NCBI GenBank assembly: GCA_036508635.1
Contig: DATCGY010000017.1
Location: 1-5,914, forward strand
DNA from: FEN-727 sp036508635
GTDB lineage: Bacteria > Actinomycetota > Geothermincolia > Fen-727 > Anoxymicrobiaceae
Reading direction: 5' to 3'
DNA: 5,914 nt
Below, one piece after another: positions 1 to 5,914 of the stretch; within the stretch, counting starts at the first letter, position 1, and each line of letters opens with the position of its first letter. The position numbers were made by a program, and so were the translations under genes. Below the pieces are notes generated by a model. That model searched no databases. It worked only from the letters and a program-made list of their open reading frames with translations, and was not told the DNA's origin.

Positions 1-831
1 CCGGTATCGCGGGATGCCGATATCGTATATGCCGACCTCGAGTGCCCGCTGACGAACCGCTACCCGGCTCCCTACTCAGGGATGGTTTTCTCAGCCCCGG
101 CAAAGACGATCAACGGCGTTGAGATGCTCGGGGTCAACGTAGTGGCCCTCGCCAACAACCACACCACCAATTTCGGCGCGGATGCCCTGACCGACACGAT
201 CAAGCTCCTAAAGCAGCACGGTATCAAGTATGCCGGTGGAGGCAGTACTTACGCTGAGGCCCACAGGCCGGCGATCGTGGAAACCAACGGCTACAAGTTC
301 GCGTTCCTCAGCTACAACGGCATCGAAGGCAGTATCGACGCCACCTCGGACAGCCCCGGCGTATCGTGGATCGGCATCGAACCCTGGTACCCCGATAACC
401 CCGTGGATTGGCAAACGGTCGCGAGCGACATCAAAGAAGCGAAGAAGCAGGCGGACTTTGTCGTGGCGGCGTTTCACTGGAGCAAAGAGTACGAGTACCA
501 CCCGAATCCCTCGATGGTGATCCTCGCCCACCAGGCCTGCGACGCGGGAGCAGACATGGTGATTGGCCAGCACCCGCATTCAATTCAGTCTTTCGAGAAC
601 TATAACGGCAAGCTCATCGCCTACAGCCTCGGAAACTTCATCTTCGACCAGCGCTTCAGCGAGCAGGTCAGGCAGGGCGTTCTCCTCAAGTGCAAGTTCA
701 AGAACGACGTCGCCGTCTCGTTCGACCTGGTGCCGTACCGCGTGAACGACGCGTGCCAGACAATACCTGTCAAAGGGACAGTCGCAAAGAAGCTCTACAC
801 TAAGATATTCCAGATCTCGGGTTGGAGGTAG
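1..831 (+). CDS. CapA/PgsA-family (PGA_cap) metallophosphoesterase-fold protein, 5'-partial
   Basis: This is the C-terminal 276 residues of a CapA-family protein. Frame 1 is open from the first base and encodes the family's early motif (DADIVYADLECPLT, residues about 5-18). The ATG at 82 is therefore internal and the true start lies left of the window. Other family landmarks are ANNH at residues 51-54, FHW at 158-160, GADMVIGQHPH ending at 193, and YSLGNFIFDQ at about 208-217. These His, Asn and Glu residues form the presumed metal site of the calcineurin-like fold. Family members take part in poly-gamma-glutamate capsule synthesis or export, but many homologues are uncharacterised, so capsule synthesis is not established here. 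Two positions look unusual: NNHTTNFG has Asn where NNHxxDxG is common, and HWS replaces HWG. The protein ends about 60 residues after the last core motif, with no C-terminal membrane segment. Any N-terminal signal or anchor would be outside the window. No capsule partner genes are visible. Family assignment is secure; function is not. Confidence 0.93.
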   Translation, partial: PVSRDADIVYADLECPLTNRYPAPYSGMVFSAPAKTINGVEMLGVNVVALANNHTTNFGADALTDTIKLLKQHGIKYAGGGSTYAEAHRPAIVETNGYKFAFLSYNGIEGSIDATSDSPGVSWIGIEPWYPDNPVDWQTVASDIKEAKKQADFVVAAFHWSKEYEYHPNPSMVILAHQACDAGADMVIGQHPHSIQSFENYNGKLIAYSLGNFIFDQRFSEQVRQGVLLKCKFKNDVAVSFDLVPYRVNDACQTIPVKGTVAKKLYTKIFQISGWR

Positions 832-856
832 AGCGGCTCTCAGGCCATTCGCCGCT
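832..856. terminator. Possible stem-loop between convergent stop codons
   Basis: A perfect 6-base inverted repeat, AGCGGC at 832-837 and GCCGCT at 851-856, surrounds a 13-base loop. It spans the 8-base gap between the CapA and ATPase stop codons and runs into the last ATPase codons. Neither strand has a T-tract after the stem, so it is not a classical intrinsic terminator. It could be a weak bidirectional terminator or an mRNA 3'-end structure, or it could be chance. It is listed because two convergent genes this close need some means of stopping read-through. Confidence 0.25.
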
Positions 857-3410
857 GGACGAGCTTCAGTATCTCGAACCACATAACGCTCAAAGCCCCG
901 GCTGCCAGTGCGATCAACATCTCGTACCAATTCAGGAAGCCGAACTTGAAGAGGCTGCGTAAGGCGGGCACGTACAGCACCAGCACAAGTACCAGCAACG
1001 TCCCACCGACTACCACCCACAGAGCCCTGTTGCGCTCGCGGAGGGTCTGCCTGATGGTCTTGGACCATGAGCGGTTAGTGAGGATAAGGCCCAGGTTGGC
1101 GACTACGAGTGTCGTGAACCCCAATGCCCTGGCCTGGAGCTGATTAGAAACCGGGTCGTGCCCCAGCACCACGCGATATACGACGAAGACCACGATAAGC
1201 ACGAAAAGGCCCTGCAACAGGCTGAGAGCCACCGTACGCTTGCTGAACAGCGGGTCGGAGAGATCTCTCGGAGGACGCTGCATGATACCCATCTCCTCCG
1301 GTTCGCTCTCGAAAACCAGGGAGCACGCCGGGTCTATTATGAGCTCGAGGAACGCGATGTTGACCGGGAAGAGCGCCAGGGGCAGTTTGAAGAGCACCGG
1401 AAGAAGCGACATCCCGGCAATCGGAACATGGACCGCGAGGATGTACGCCATTGCCTTTTTCAGGTTGTCGAAGATACGCCTGCCAAGCCTTACCGCGTCG
1501 ACTATCGACGAGAAATCATCGTCCAGGAGCACAAGCGCCGCCGACTCGCGTGCTACGTCCGTACCCCTGCCTCCCATGGCAATCCCGATATTCGCCGATT
1601 TCAGCGCAGGCGCGTCGTTGACCCCGTCCCCGGTCATCGCCACTATCTCGCCGTTATCCTTGAGGGCGTCAACTATCCGCAGTTTCTGTTCGGGGACGAC
1701 GCGGGCGCAAATGTTGACCGACTTGATTCTCTCGCCGAGCTCTTCGTCGGACATGGCGTCCAACTCGGGCCCCGTGATGTACTCGTCGCGCGGCTCGAGA
1801 CCGATCCTGCCGGCCACGTCCTGTGCCGTGCCCGGATAGTCCCCCGTTATCATGACAACGCGTATGCCCGCGGTTGCGCACTCGTTTACCGACTCGGCTA
1901 CGTTGGCCCTTACCGGATCCGCGAGGCCGACCAGCCCGAGGAACTCGAACACGAAATCGTGCTGGTCGGCAGGCAGGTCGGCTTCCGTGAAGCGCGCCCT
2001 CGCCACGCCGATCACTCTGAGCCCGTCGTTTGCCATCGAAGCCACGTTCTCCATCAACTCGGAGTGTCGAGCCTCGTCGAAGTGGCAGAGGTCGCCCACA
2101 GCCTCCGGCGCACCTTTTGCGGCAATGAGGAACTCTCTTCCTTCCGGTGAGGCCCACACGTGCGAAAGGGCGAGAAGTTTCTGGGAAAGGGGGTACTCCC
2201 GCCTGAGCACCCAGTCGTCATGCAGGTGTTCCGTGGCAAAGAGCTTACGGTCACCCAGCCTCTTGATTGCGCGCTCCAGGGGGTCGAACGGATCTTTATG
2301 GCTCGCGAGGATACTGAATTCCACGAGTTGGTGAAACTCCTCCGGTAACGGCTCACGCTTGTGGTCCGCCAGGTCGTACGACTCATCTGCTACCATCAGG
2401 CGGCTGACCGAGATGCGGTTGTAGGTGAGTGTGCCGGTCTTGTCCACGCATAATACCGTCGCCGACCCCAGTGTCTCGACAGCGGGCACCTGTCGTGTGA
2501 GCACGTCTTTTTTCGATATCCGCCATGCACCCATGGTCAGAAAGATGGTGAGTACTACTGGAAACTCCTCTGGAAGCATCGCCATGGCAAGGGTGAGACC
2601 AACCAGTACCGCCTGAACCCAGTCGTACCCGCCGCCGGGTTTCGTTCGCGTGAAGCCGTAGACGACGACGACCAGGACACACAAGAGCCCCCCGAAGAGA
2701 GCTATCAGCTTGACGACGCGCCTGGTTTCCTCCTGAAGAGGAGTCTCCTCGGTCTCGATAGATTCCAGCGCCGCGCCTATCTTGCCCATCTCGGTCGCGG
2801 CGCCTGTGCCTTTGACCAGCGCGACACCTCTACCCTGCACCACCATGGTGCCCGACCAGACGCACGGCAGATCGTCGCCGCCCGGGCGCGCCATTTCAGA
2901 CTCGCCATCACAGTAGCTCTTGCGAACCGGGATCGATTCACCTGTGAGCAGGGATTCGTCTATCGAAAGACTCGAGCACGCGAGGAGAACGGCATCCGCC
3001 GGAACTCGGTCTCCCTCGGCAAGGAGTAGGGTATCGCCGCGCACGACGTCGCGTCCGGCTATCCTCTTTTGCTCTCCCAAACGGATGACGTTGGCGCGCG
3101 GGCTCGACAGGTCTCTGAGCGCCTCGAGTGCGCGCGCGGTCTTGTGCTCCTGGTAGAAAGTGATGCCTATCACGACTACCACGAAGCTCATCAAGATGAT
3201 GGCCTGTTCGCGGTCACCCAGAAACATGTAGATGATCCCCGCTCCCACGAGCAGCAGGAACATCGGCTCACGGATCACGTCCCAGGCAATCCTCAGGATA
3301 TTCTGGCGCCTTGCACCGGGTATCTCGTTATATCCTTCTTCGGCGAGACGTCGCTCGGCTTCTTCTTCGGAGAGACCGGATATCTCACCAAGTTCAATTT
3401 CATCTGTCAT
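840..3410 (-). CDS. P2-like cation-translocating P-type ATPase
   Basis: A complete 856-residue ion pump of the inner membrane that couples ATP hydrolysis to cation transport through an aspartyl-phosphate intermediate. In order it shows an N-terminal cation-ATPase domain (LSEEEAERRL), TM1-2 at about 50-86, an actuator domain with TGES at 156-159, TM3-4 at about 234-290 with PEEFP at 280-284, DKTGTLT with phosphorylated Asp323, KGAPE at 432-436 for nucleotide binding, TGD at 522-524, TGDGVND at 593-599, and six C-terminal membrane segments (TM5-10). This is full length and catalytically intact. There is no N-terminal metal-binding CxxC domain and no CPx motif in TM4, which argues against a heavy-metal P1B pump. 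By manual alignment to SERCA, TM4 Glu309 and TM6 Asp800 are kept, but TM5 Asn768 and Glu771 become His661 and Ile664, and TM6 Asn796 and Thr799 become Glu689 and Ile692. The substrate is therefore not assigned. ATG at 3408-3410 was chosen because GGGGAG lies 5 bases upstream. A GTG at 3447-3449 would add 13 residues but is less well placed. Confidence 0.95.
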   Translation of the reverse strand: MTDEIELGEISGLSEEEAERRLAEEGYNEIPGARRQNILRIAWDVIREPMFLLLVGAGIIYMFLGDREQAIILMSFVVVVIGITFYQEHKTARALEALRDLSSPRANVIRLGEQKRIAGRDVVRGDTLLLAEGDRVPADAVLLACSSLSIDESLLTGESIPVRKSYCDGESEMARPGGDDLPCVWSGTMVVQGRGVALVKGTGAATEMGKIGAALESIETEETPLQEETRRVVKLIALFGGLLCVLVVVVYGFTRTKPGGGYDWVQAVLVGLTLAMAMLPEEFPVVLTIFLTMGAWRISKKDVLTRQVPAVETLGSATVLCVDKTGTLTYNRISVSRLMVADESYDLADHKREPLPEEFHQLVEFSILASHKDPFDPLERAIKRLGDRKLFATEHLHDDWVLRREYPLSQKLLALSHVWASPEGREFLIAAKGAPEAVGDLCHFDEARHSELMENVASMANDGLRVIGVARARFTEADLPADQHDFVFEFLGLVGLADPVRANVAESVNECATAGIRVVMITGDYPGTAQDVAGRIGLEPRDEYITGPELDAMSDEELGERIKSVNICARVVPEQKLRIVDALKDNGEIVAMTGDGVNDAPALKSANIGIAMGGRGTDVARESAALVLLDDDFSSIVDAVRLGRRIFDNLKKAMAYILAVHVPIAGMSLLPVLFKLPLALFPVNIAFLELIIDPACSLVFESEPEEMGIMQRPPRDLSDPLFSKRTVALSLLQGLFVLIVVFVVYRVVLGHDPVSNQLQARALGFTTLVVANLGLILTNRSWSKTIRQTLRERNRALWVVVGGTLLVLVLVLYVPALRSLFKFGFLNWYEMLIALAAGALSVMWFEILKLVQRRMA

Positions 3411-3415
3411 GCCGA

Positions 3416-3421
3416 CTCCCC
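3416..3421 (-). promoter_or_regulatory. Ribosome binding site of the P-type ATPase
   Basis: On the minus strand GGGGAG sits 5 bases before the ATG at 3408-3410. This decides the start in favour of MTDEIELGEI rather than the in-frame GTG 13 codons upstream. That GTG has only an AAAGG almost touching it, and the added residues (PGAGHDSRRG...) do not look like part of the conserved N-terminal domain. Confidence 0.7.
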
Positions 3422-3431
3422 GCCGTGAATC

Positions 3432-3450
3432 GTGCCCGGCACCCGGCACC
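3432..3450. repeat. Short GC-rich tandem repeat and dyad upstream of the ATPase
   Basis: CCCGGCA occurs twice in tandem at 3435-3441 and 3442-3448. The left copy overlaps a small dyad at 3432-3442, with GTGCC and GGCAC arms around one central C. The element is about 20-40 bases upstream of the ATPase start codon, in its presumed leader. It could be an operator or a slipped repeat. It is too short to rule out chance in GC-rich DNA. Confidence 0.4.
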
Positions 3451-3470
3451 TTTCGATCTACTCTCTTCCA

Positions 3471-3502
3471 AACACTGGCATGACGCCTTGTGACAACACT
3501 GG
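3471..3502. repeat. Direct repeat AACACTGG, two copies 24 bases apart
   Basis: Identical 8-base copies lie at 3471-3478 and 3495-3502, a start-to-start distance of 24 bases. They are flanked by a CTTCCA/TGGAAG inverted pair at 3465-3470 and 3500-3505. On the minus strand, between the copies and overlapping the right-hand one, is TTGTCA, which resembles a -35 box, but no good -10 hexamer follows at 16-18 bases. Paired direct repeats upstream of a gene can be regulator sites, and the neighbouring kinase makes this worth noting. There is no direct evidence of binding. Confidence 0.3.
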
Positions 3503-3508
3503 AAGACG

Positions 3509-3527
3509 GCCCGCTCGATTAGTGGGC
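3509..3527 (-). terminator. Weak stem-loop just after the lipoprotein stop codon
   Basis: Read on the minus strand, GCCCAC and GCGGGC form a 6-base stem with one A-C mismatch around a 7-base loop (TAATCGA). It begins two bases after the lipoprotein TAG stop. The following bases are CGTCTTCC rather than a T-run, so intrinsic termination is doubtful. It may partly attenuate read-through into the ATPase gene, stabilise the upstream mRNA, or mean nothing. Confidence 0.25.
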
Positions 3528-3529
3528 GG

Positions 3530-4027
3530 CTACGGAATCTTCACCGAGAAACCGAAGGACCCTTCCTCGTAGTACCCGCTGGAGAAGTATGCCGCAAACT
3601 TGACCTTGTAGTTTCCCGTGACGCCCGCCGAGACGGGCACATACATCGAGAGCGTATCAGGCGCCACGTAGACCTGGCCCGTCGCACAGCTCCGCCCGTC
3701 CGTCGTCACCTCTATGAACGAACCGGCCGCAAGGCCCTTGCTGAAATGTATCGTGACCCTCTCCGGAGGGGCCTGAAGCAGTGAGTTGTTCGCGGGGTCG
3801 GATGACACGTAGTTTATCGTCCGCCGGTTGACGAACGACTCCTGGACGAACGGTGGCGCTGGAGGAGCCGTGCTCTTGGGCTGGCTCCCGGTCGTTGCCG
3901 ACGAAGATGGCTGCGTCGAAGCCGGGGTTGTGGAGCTCGAGCTCCTTGTGGCAGCCCCTTCGCAGCCCTGAAAGATCAAGGCAATACAGGCTGTCAGTAC
4001 AAGCAGCAGGAACGTTTTTCGCTTCAA
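3530..4027 (-). CDS. Small lipoprotein with Ser/Thr/Pro linker and CopC-like domain
   Basis: A 165-residue exported lipoprotein. It has a basic n-region (MKRK), a hydrophobic stretch at about 5-19, and a lipobox-like IFQGC with Cys22 as the likely lipidated residue. LTAC ending at Cys14 is an alternative lipobox, but its hydrophobic core would be very short. Residues 26-60 are a Ser/Thr/Pro/Ala-rich spacer. From about residue 72 the pattern SDPANNSLLQAPPERVTIHFS, then VPVSAGVTGNYKVKF and GSFGFSV at the end, matches the CopC/YobA-like beta-sandwich. CopC proteins bind copper through an N-terminal His and a DxH motif near the end. Here the N-terminus is replaced by the linker, and the DxH positions are Ser150 and Tyr152. 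The mature protein has a single His (94) and a single Met (128), so copper binding is unlikely. A generic bacterial Ig-like domain is the main alternative. Translation starts at TTG behind a strong Shine-Dalgarno. The gene starts 27 bases after the kinase stop, so co-transcription is likely. Export and fold are likely; the role is unknown. Confidence 0.85.
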   Translation of the reverse strand: MKRKTFLLLVLTACIALIFQGCEGAATRSSSSTTPASTQPSSSATTGSQPKSTAPPAPPFVQESFVNRRTINYVSSDPANNSLLQAPPERVTIHFSKGLAAGSFIEVTTDGRSCATGQVYVAPDTLSMYVPVSAGVTGNYKVKFAAYFSSGYYEEGSFGFSVKIP

Positions 4028-4035
4028 TAAAAGGT

Positions 4036-4040
4036 CCTCC
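4036..4040 (-). promoter_or_regulatory. Strong ribosome binding site of the lipoprotein gene (TTG start)
   Basis: GGAGG on the minus strand lies 8 bases before TTG at 4025-4027, inside the 27-base gap after the kinase stop. It supports the TTG start, since no ATG or GTG occurs at the beginning of the signal peptide. The basic MKRK n-region begins exactly there. Confidence 0.8.
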
Positions 4041-4054
4041 GGATTCAGAAGGGG

Positions 4055-5914
4055 TCAGATCTCACGAAAAGTAACTTCGAAGACCGCGCCGTTATCGTTA
4101 TAGGCTTCCACTTCACCATTATAAGCCTTGACTATCTTTTCAACGATGGTGAGACCTATCCCGGTGTGACCACCCGCTCCCTTGATGAACGGCATGAAAA
4201 CGCTGCCGAGGACGCCTTCGGGGATTCCCGACCCGTTGTCCCTGACCCTGAACCGGCGGCCTCCTGAATTTACGTCGGGCAACCTCGAAACCCAGACGCA
4301 TGGCTCGCCCGAGTTGCTGTGCATTATCGCGTTGCCCACCAGGTTCGAGAACACCTGGTAGACCTGGGTCGGATTCGCATGGACCGTTCCAAGGTCTTCG
4401 TCCAGTTCGACGGTCACGCCCCTGTCCGATATCTCGTTCGCCATCTCGTCGAGTATGGTCTCGACAACGTCGGCCACGTCTACATCTTCGATCTCCTTGG
4501 GCGCCTGACCCGCCTCGGCAAGCACCAGCAGGTCCTCGATGAGGTCGGTTGCCCGTTCGGCGCTGTCCTTTATGGTCTCGACTATCTCATCGATATAGCC
4601 ACGCGTCTCATCGCTATCGGGCGCTTTTTGAAGGGCCTCCAGCGTCTCGCTCGCGAGGATTATCGCCGCAAGCGGGTTTCTCAGGTCGTGGGAGACGGTG
4701 TGAGCATACCCGTCGAGCTCGGCGTTCACCTTGTGGAGCGCTTCCTCATCGCGCTTGCGTCCCGTGATATCCCGAACGATGGTTATAAAAGCTGCGGGCT
4801 TCCCCTCGCCGCCCGGAATGACCGCCAGGCTGACCTCGGCGGGGAACCTCGTGCCGTTGCGACGCAGCAGAGTGTACTCGGCGCTTATTCCCTTGCCGGT
4901 CCGCGATGCGCCTACGATCTCGTCGAATGCCACGGAGTAGTCCGCCGGGTTGATTATCTGGAGCACGCTGAGCCCTATCATGTCCTCGGAACTGTCGTAG
5001 CCGAACATATCGGCAGCCCGCTTGTTTGCTGTTGTCACTTTGAGGTCCATATCGATCATCCCGATGGCGTACGGAGAGGTCTCGACCAGCGTCCGGTAAC
5101 GGGACTCGCTGTCGATGATGCGTTTCTCCGCCATCTTGCGCGCGCTAATGTCCTCGATTGTTCCCTCATAATACGAGATCTCACCGTCATCACCCGATAC
5201 GGTCCTCGCATTGACGTACGTCCACATGACGGATCCGTCTTTGCGGATCATCTCGGCCTCGAAGCCCATCACCATGCCACGTTCGAACATCAACCGCTTG
5301 AACTCGTTGCGCATCGTCGGGTGCTCGTATCGGCCCTGGATGTTGTCAATATCTTCGATCATCTCCTCTGGGCTGTCGTATCCCCAGATACGCGCCATCG
5401 CCGGGTTTACCGTAAGGAATCTGCCGGATGGGGTACTCTGGAATATGCCGTCGATGGCGTTTTCGAAGATGTTCCGGTACTTCGCCTCCGCTGCCTTGAG
5501 TGCGCTCTCCACCTCACGTCTCCTGGTGATGTCCCTCAAGACCGCGACGGCGTACGAGATCTCACCGCCATCACCGTAAACGGGAGCCGCGGAGACCTCG
5601 ACGGGTATGGTCCGGTCAGACCGCCTGATCTCCATGTCGTCAACCGTCGACGTCTCGCCGCCAAGAGCACGAACCAGCGGAGACCTCGCATGCGGGTAGA
5701 GATGCTCCTCGCCGGATTCGTAGAGCTGCATGGACTCAGCGAAGCTCTCTGAACGGACGTCCAGACCGGGACCCTTGGGAGTCTGCCCCAGGAGGTCCAT
5801 AGCGAAATCGTTGGCGTATCGCGGCTTTCCGTTGGCATCGGCAACGATCACCGCGGCCGGCAGGCCCTCTACGAGCTTCGTCACGCGATCTTCGAGGTCG
5901 CGGACAGCCTTCTC
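4055..5914 (-). CDS. Multi-PAS sensor histidine kinase, 5'-partial
   Basis: The C-terminal 619 residues of a two-component sensor kinase. The frame stays open to the window edge. The GTG at 5882-5884 is preceded in frame by a charged, helix-like segment (EKAVRDLEDR) typical of a linker, so the true start lies outside. Counting that GTG codon as residue 1, there are three PAS domains: about 3-122 (ending AVAVLRDITRRR), 132-250 (ending EGTIEDISARK) and 260-377 (ending ITIVRDITGRK). HisKA follows with the H-box SHDLRNP and phospho-acceptor His399. HATPase_c has N-box residues Asn514 and Asn518, the G1 box DNGSGIP from Asp549, an F-box near FMPF, and the G2 box GHTGIGL at about 572-578. All catalytic boxes are intact. 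No membrane segment or C-terminal receiver domain is visible, so the visible part is cytoplasmic and should phosphorylate a separate response regulator, which is not in the window. The signal sensed cannot be read from the PAS sequences. It lies upstream of and close to the lipoprotein gene, probably in one operon. Confidence 0.95.
   Translation of the reverse strand, partial: EKAVRDLEDRVTKLVEGLPAAVIVADANGKPRYANDFAMDLLGQTPKGPGLDVRSESFAESMQLYESGEEHLYPHARSPLVRALGGETSTVDDMEIRRSDRTIPVEVSAAPVYGDGGEISYAVAVLRDITRRREVESALKAAEAKYRNIFENAIDGIFQSTPSGRFLTVNPAMARIWGYDSPEEMIEDIDNIQGRYEHPTMRNEFKRLMFERGMVMGFEAEMIRKDGSVMWTYVNARTVSGDDGEISYYEGTIEDISARKMAEKRIIDSESRYRTLVETSPYAIGMIDMDLKVTTANKRAADMFGYDSSEDMIGLSVLQIINPADYSVAFDEIVGASRTGKGISAEYTLLRRNGTRFPAEVSLAVIPGGEGKPAAFITIVRDITGRKRDEEALHKVNAELDGYAHTVSHDLRNPLAAIILASETLEALQKAPDSDETRGYIDEIVETIKDSAERATDLIEDLLVLAEAGQAPKEIEDVDVADVVETILDEMANEISDRGVTVELDEDLGTVHANPTQVYQVFSNLVGNAIMHSNSGEPCVWVSRLPDVNSGGRRFRVRDNGSGIPEGVLGSVFMPFIKGAGGHTGIGLTIVEKIVKAYNGEVEAYNDNGAVFEVTFREI

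Noticed and set aside
82..84. ATG at 82 as the CapA start.
   Set aside because: In-frame codons before it encode the conserved DADIVYADLE motif of the family, so the gene begins outside the window.
1158..2150. A 330-codon open frame on the plus strand opposite the ATPase.
   Set aside because: The opposite strand encodes the conserved phosphorylation and nucleotide-binding regions of the pump. The plus-strand product has antisense-like composition and no domain I recognise.
3411..3449. GTG start at 3447-3449 adding 13 residues to the ATPase.
   Set aside because: The ATG at 3408-3410 has a well-spaced GGGGAG, and the extra residues do not resemble the family N-terminus.
3470..3500. A sigma-70 type promoter for the ATPase using TTGTCA on the minus strand.
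   Set aside because: No acceptable -10 hexamer occurs at normal spacing. The TTGTCA match alone is too weak to call a promoter.
840..4027. A copper-resistance operon (CopC-like protein plus P-type ATPase).
   Set aside because: The ATPase has no CPx motif and no N-terminal metal-binding domain, and the CopC-like domain lacks the His and Asp copper ligands. Nothing in the window supports copper.
4319..5752. A 477-codon open frame on the plus strand opposite the kinase.
   Set aside because: It mirrors the kinase coding frame, its product is rich in His, Arg, Val and Asp with no recognisable motif, and the kinase reading has intact catalytic boxes. It is an antisense by-product of codon bias.
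5882..5914. GTG at 5882-5884 as the true kinase start.
   Set aside because: The frame stays open to the window edge, and the upstream codons encode a charged helical linker typical of the segment before a PAS domain. The gene is more likely truncated by the window.

Overview
The window is bacterial, with compact, moderately GC-rich coding sequence and four protein genes. Two run off the window edges. The sequence does not settle the taxon: a Gram-positive-like or deep-branching lineage fits the lipoprotein with a Ser/Thr/Pro linker and the multi-PAS kinase, but this is only an impression. I see no tRNA, rRNA, CRISPR array, insertion sequence or phage gene.

Layout from left to right. (1) Positions 1-831, plus strand: the C-terminal part of a CapA/PgsA-type metallophosphoesterase-fold protein, whose start lies left of the window. 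(2) Positions 840-3410, minus strand: a complete P2-like P-type cation ATPase of 856 residues. It converges on the CapA gene with only 8 bases between the two stop codons. (3) Positions 3411-3529: a 119-base gap holding the ATPase ribosome binding site, short repeats and a weak stem-loop. (4) Positions 3530-4027, minus strand: a small lipoprotein with a low-complexity linker and a CopC-like domain that lacks the usual copper ligands. It starts at TTG behind a strong Shine-Dalgarno. (5) Positions 4055-5914, minus strand: the C-terminal 619 residues of a histidine kinase with three PAS domains, HisKA and HATPase_c. Its start lies right of the window.

The kinase, lipoprotein and ATPase all read leftward. 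The kinase and lipoprotein are 27 bases apart and probably co-transcribed. The ATPase could be in the same transcript or have its own promoter in the 119-base gap. A signalling protein, a surface-anchored beta-sandwich lipoprotein and an ion pump in one direction would suit a small ion-stress or envelope-response cluster, but only co-orientation supports this and the pump's substrate is unknown. The CapA gene is on the opposite strand and appears to belong to another unit.

Most of the window is ordinary. The points most worth a second look are the non-canonical cation-site residues in the ATPase, the degenerate CopC-like lipoprotein, and the repeat-containing gap between those two genes. I found no convincing evidence of a new system.
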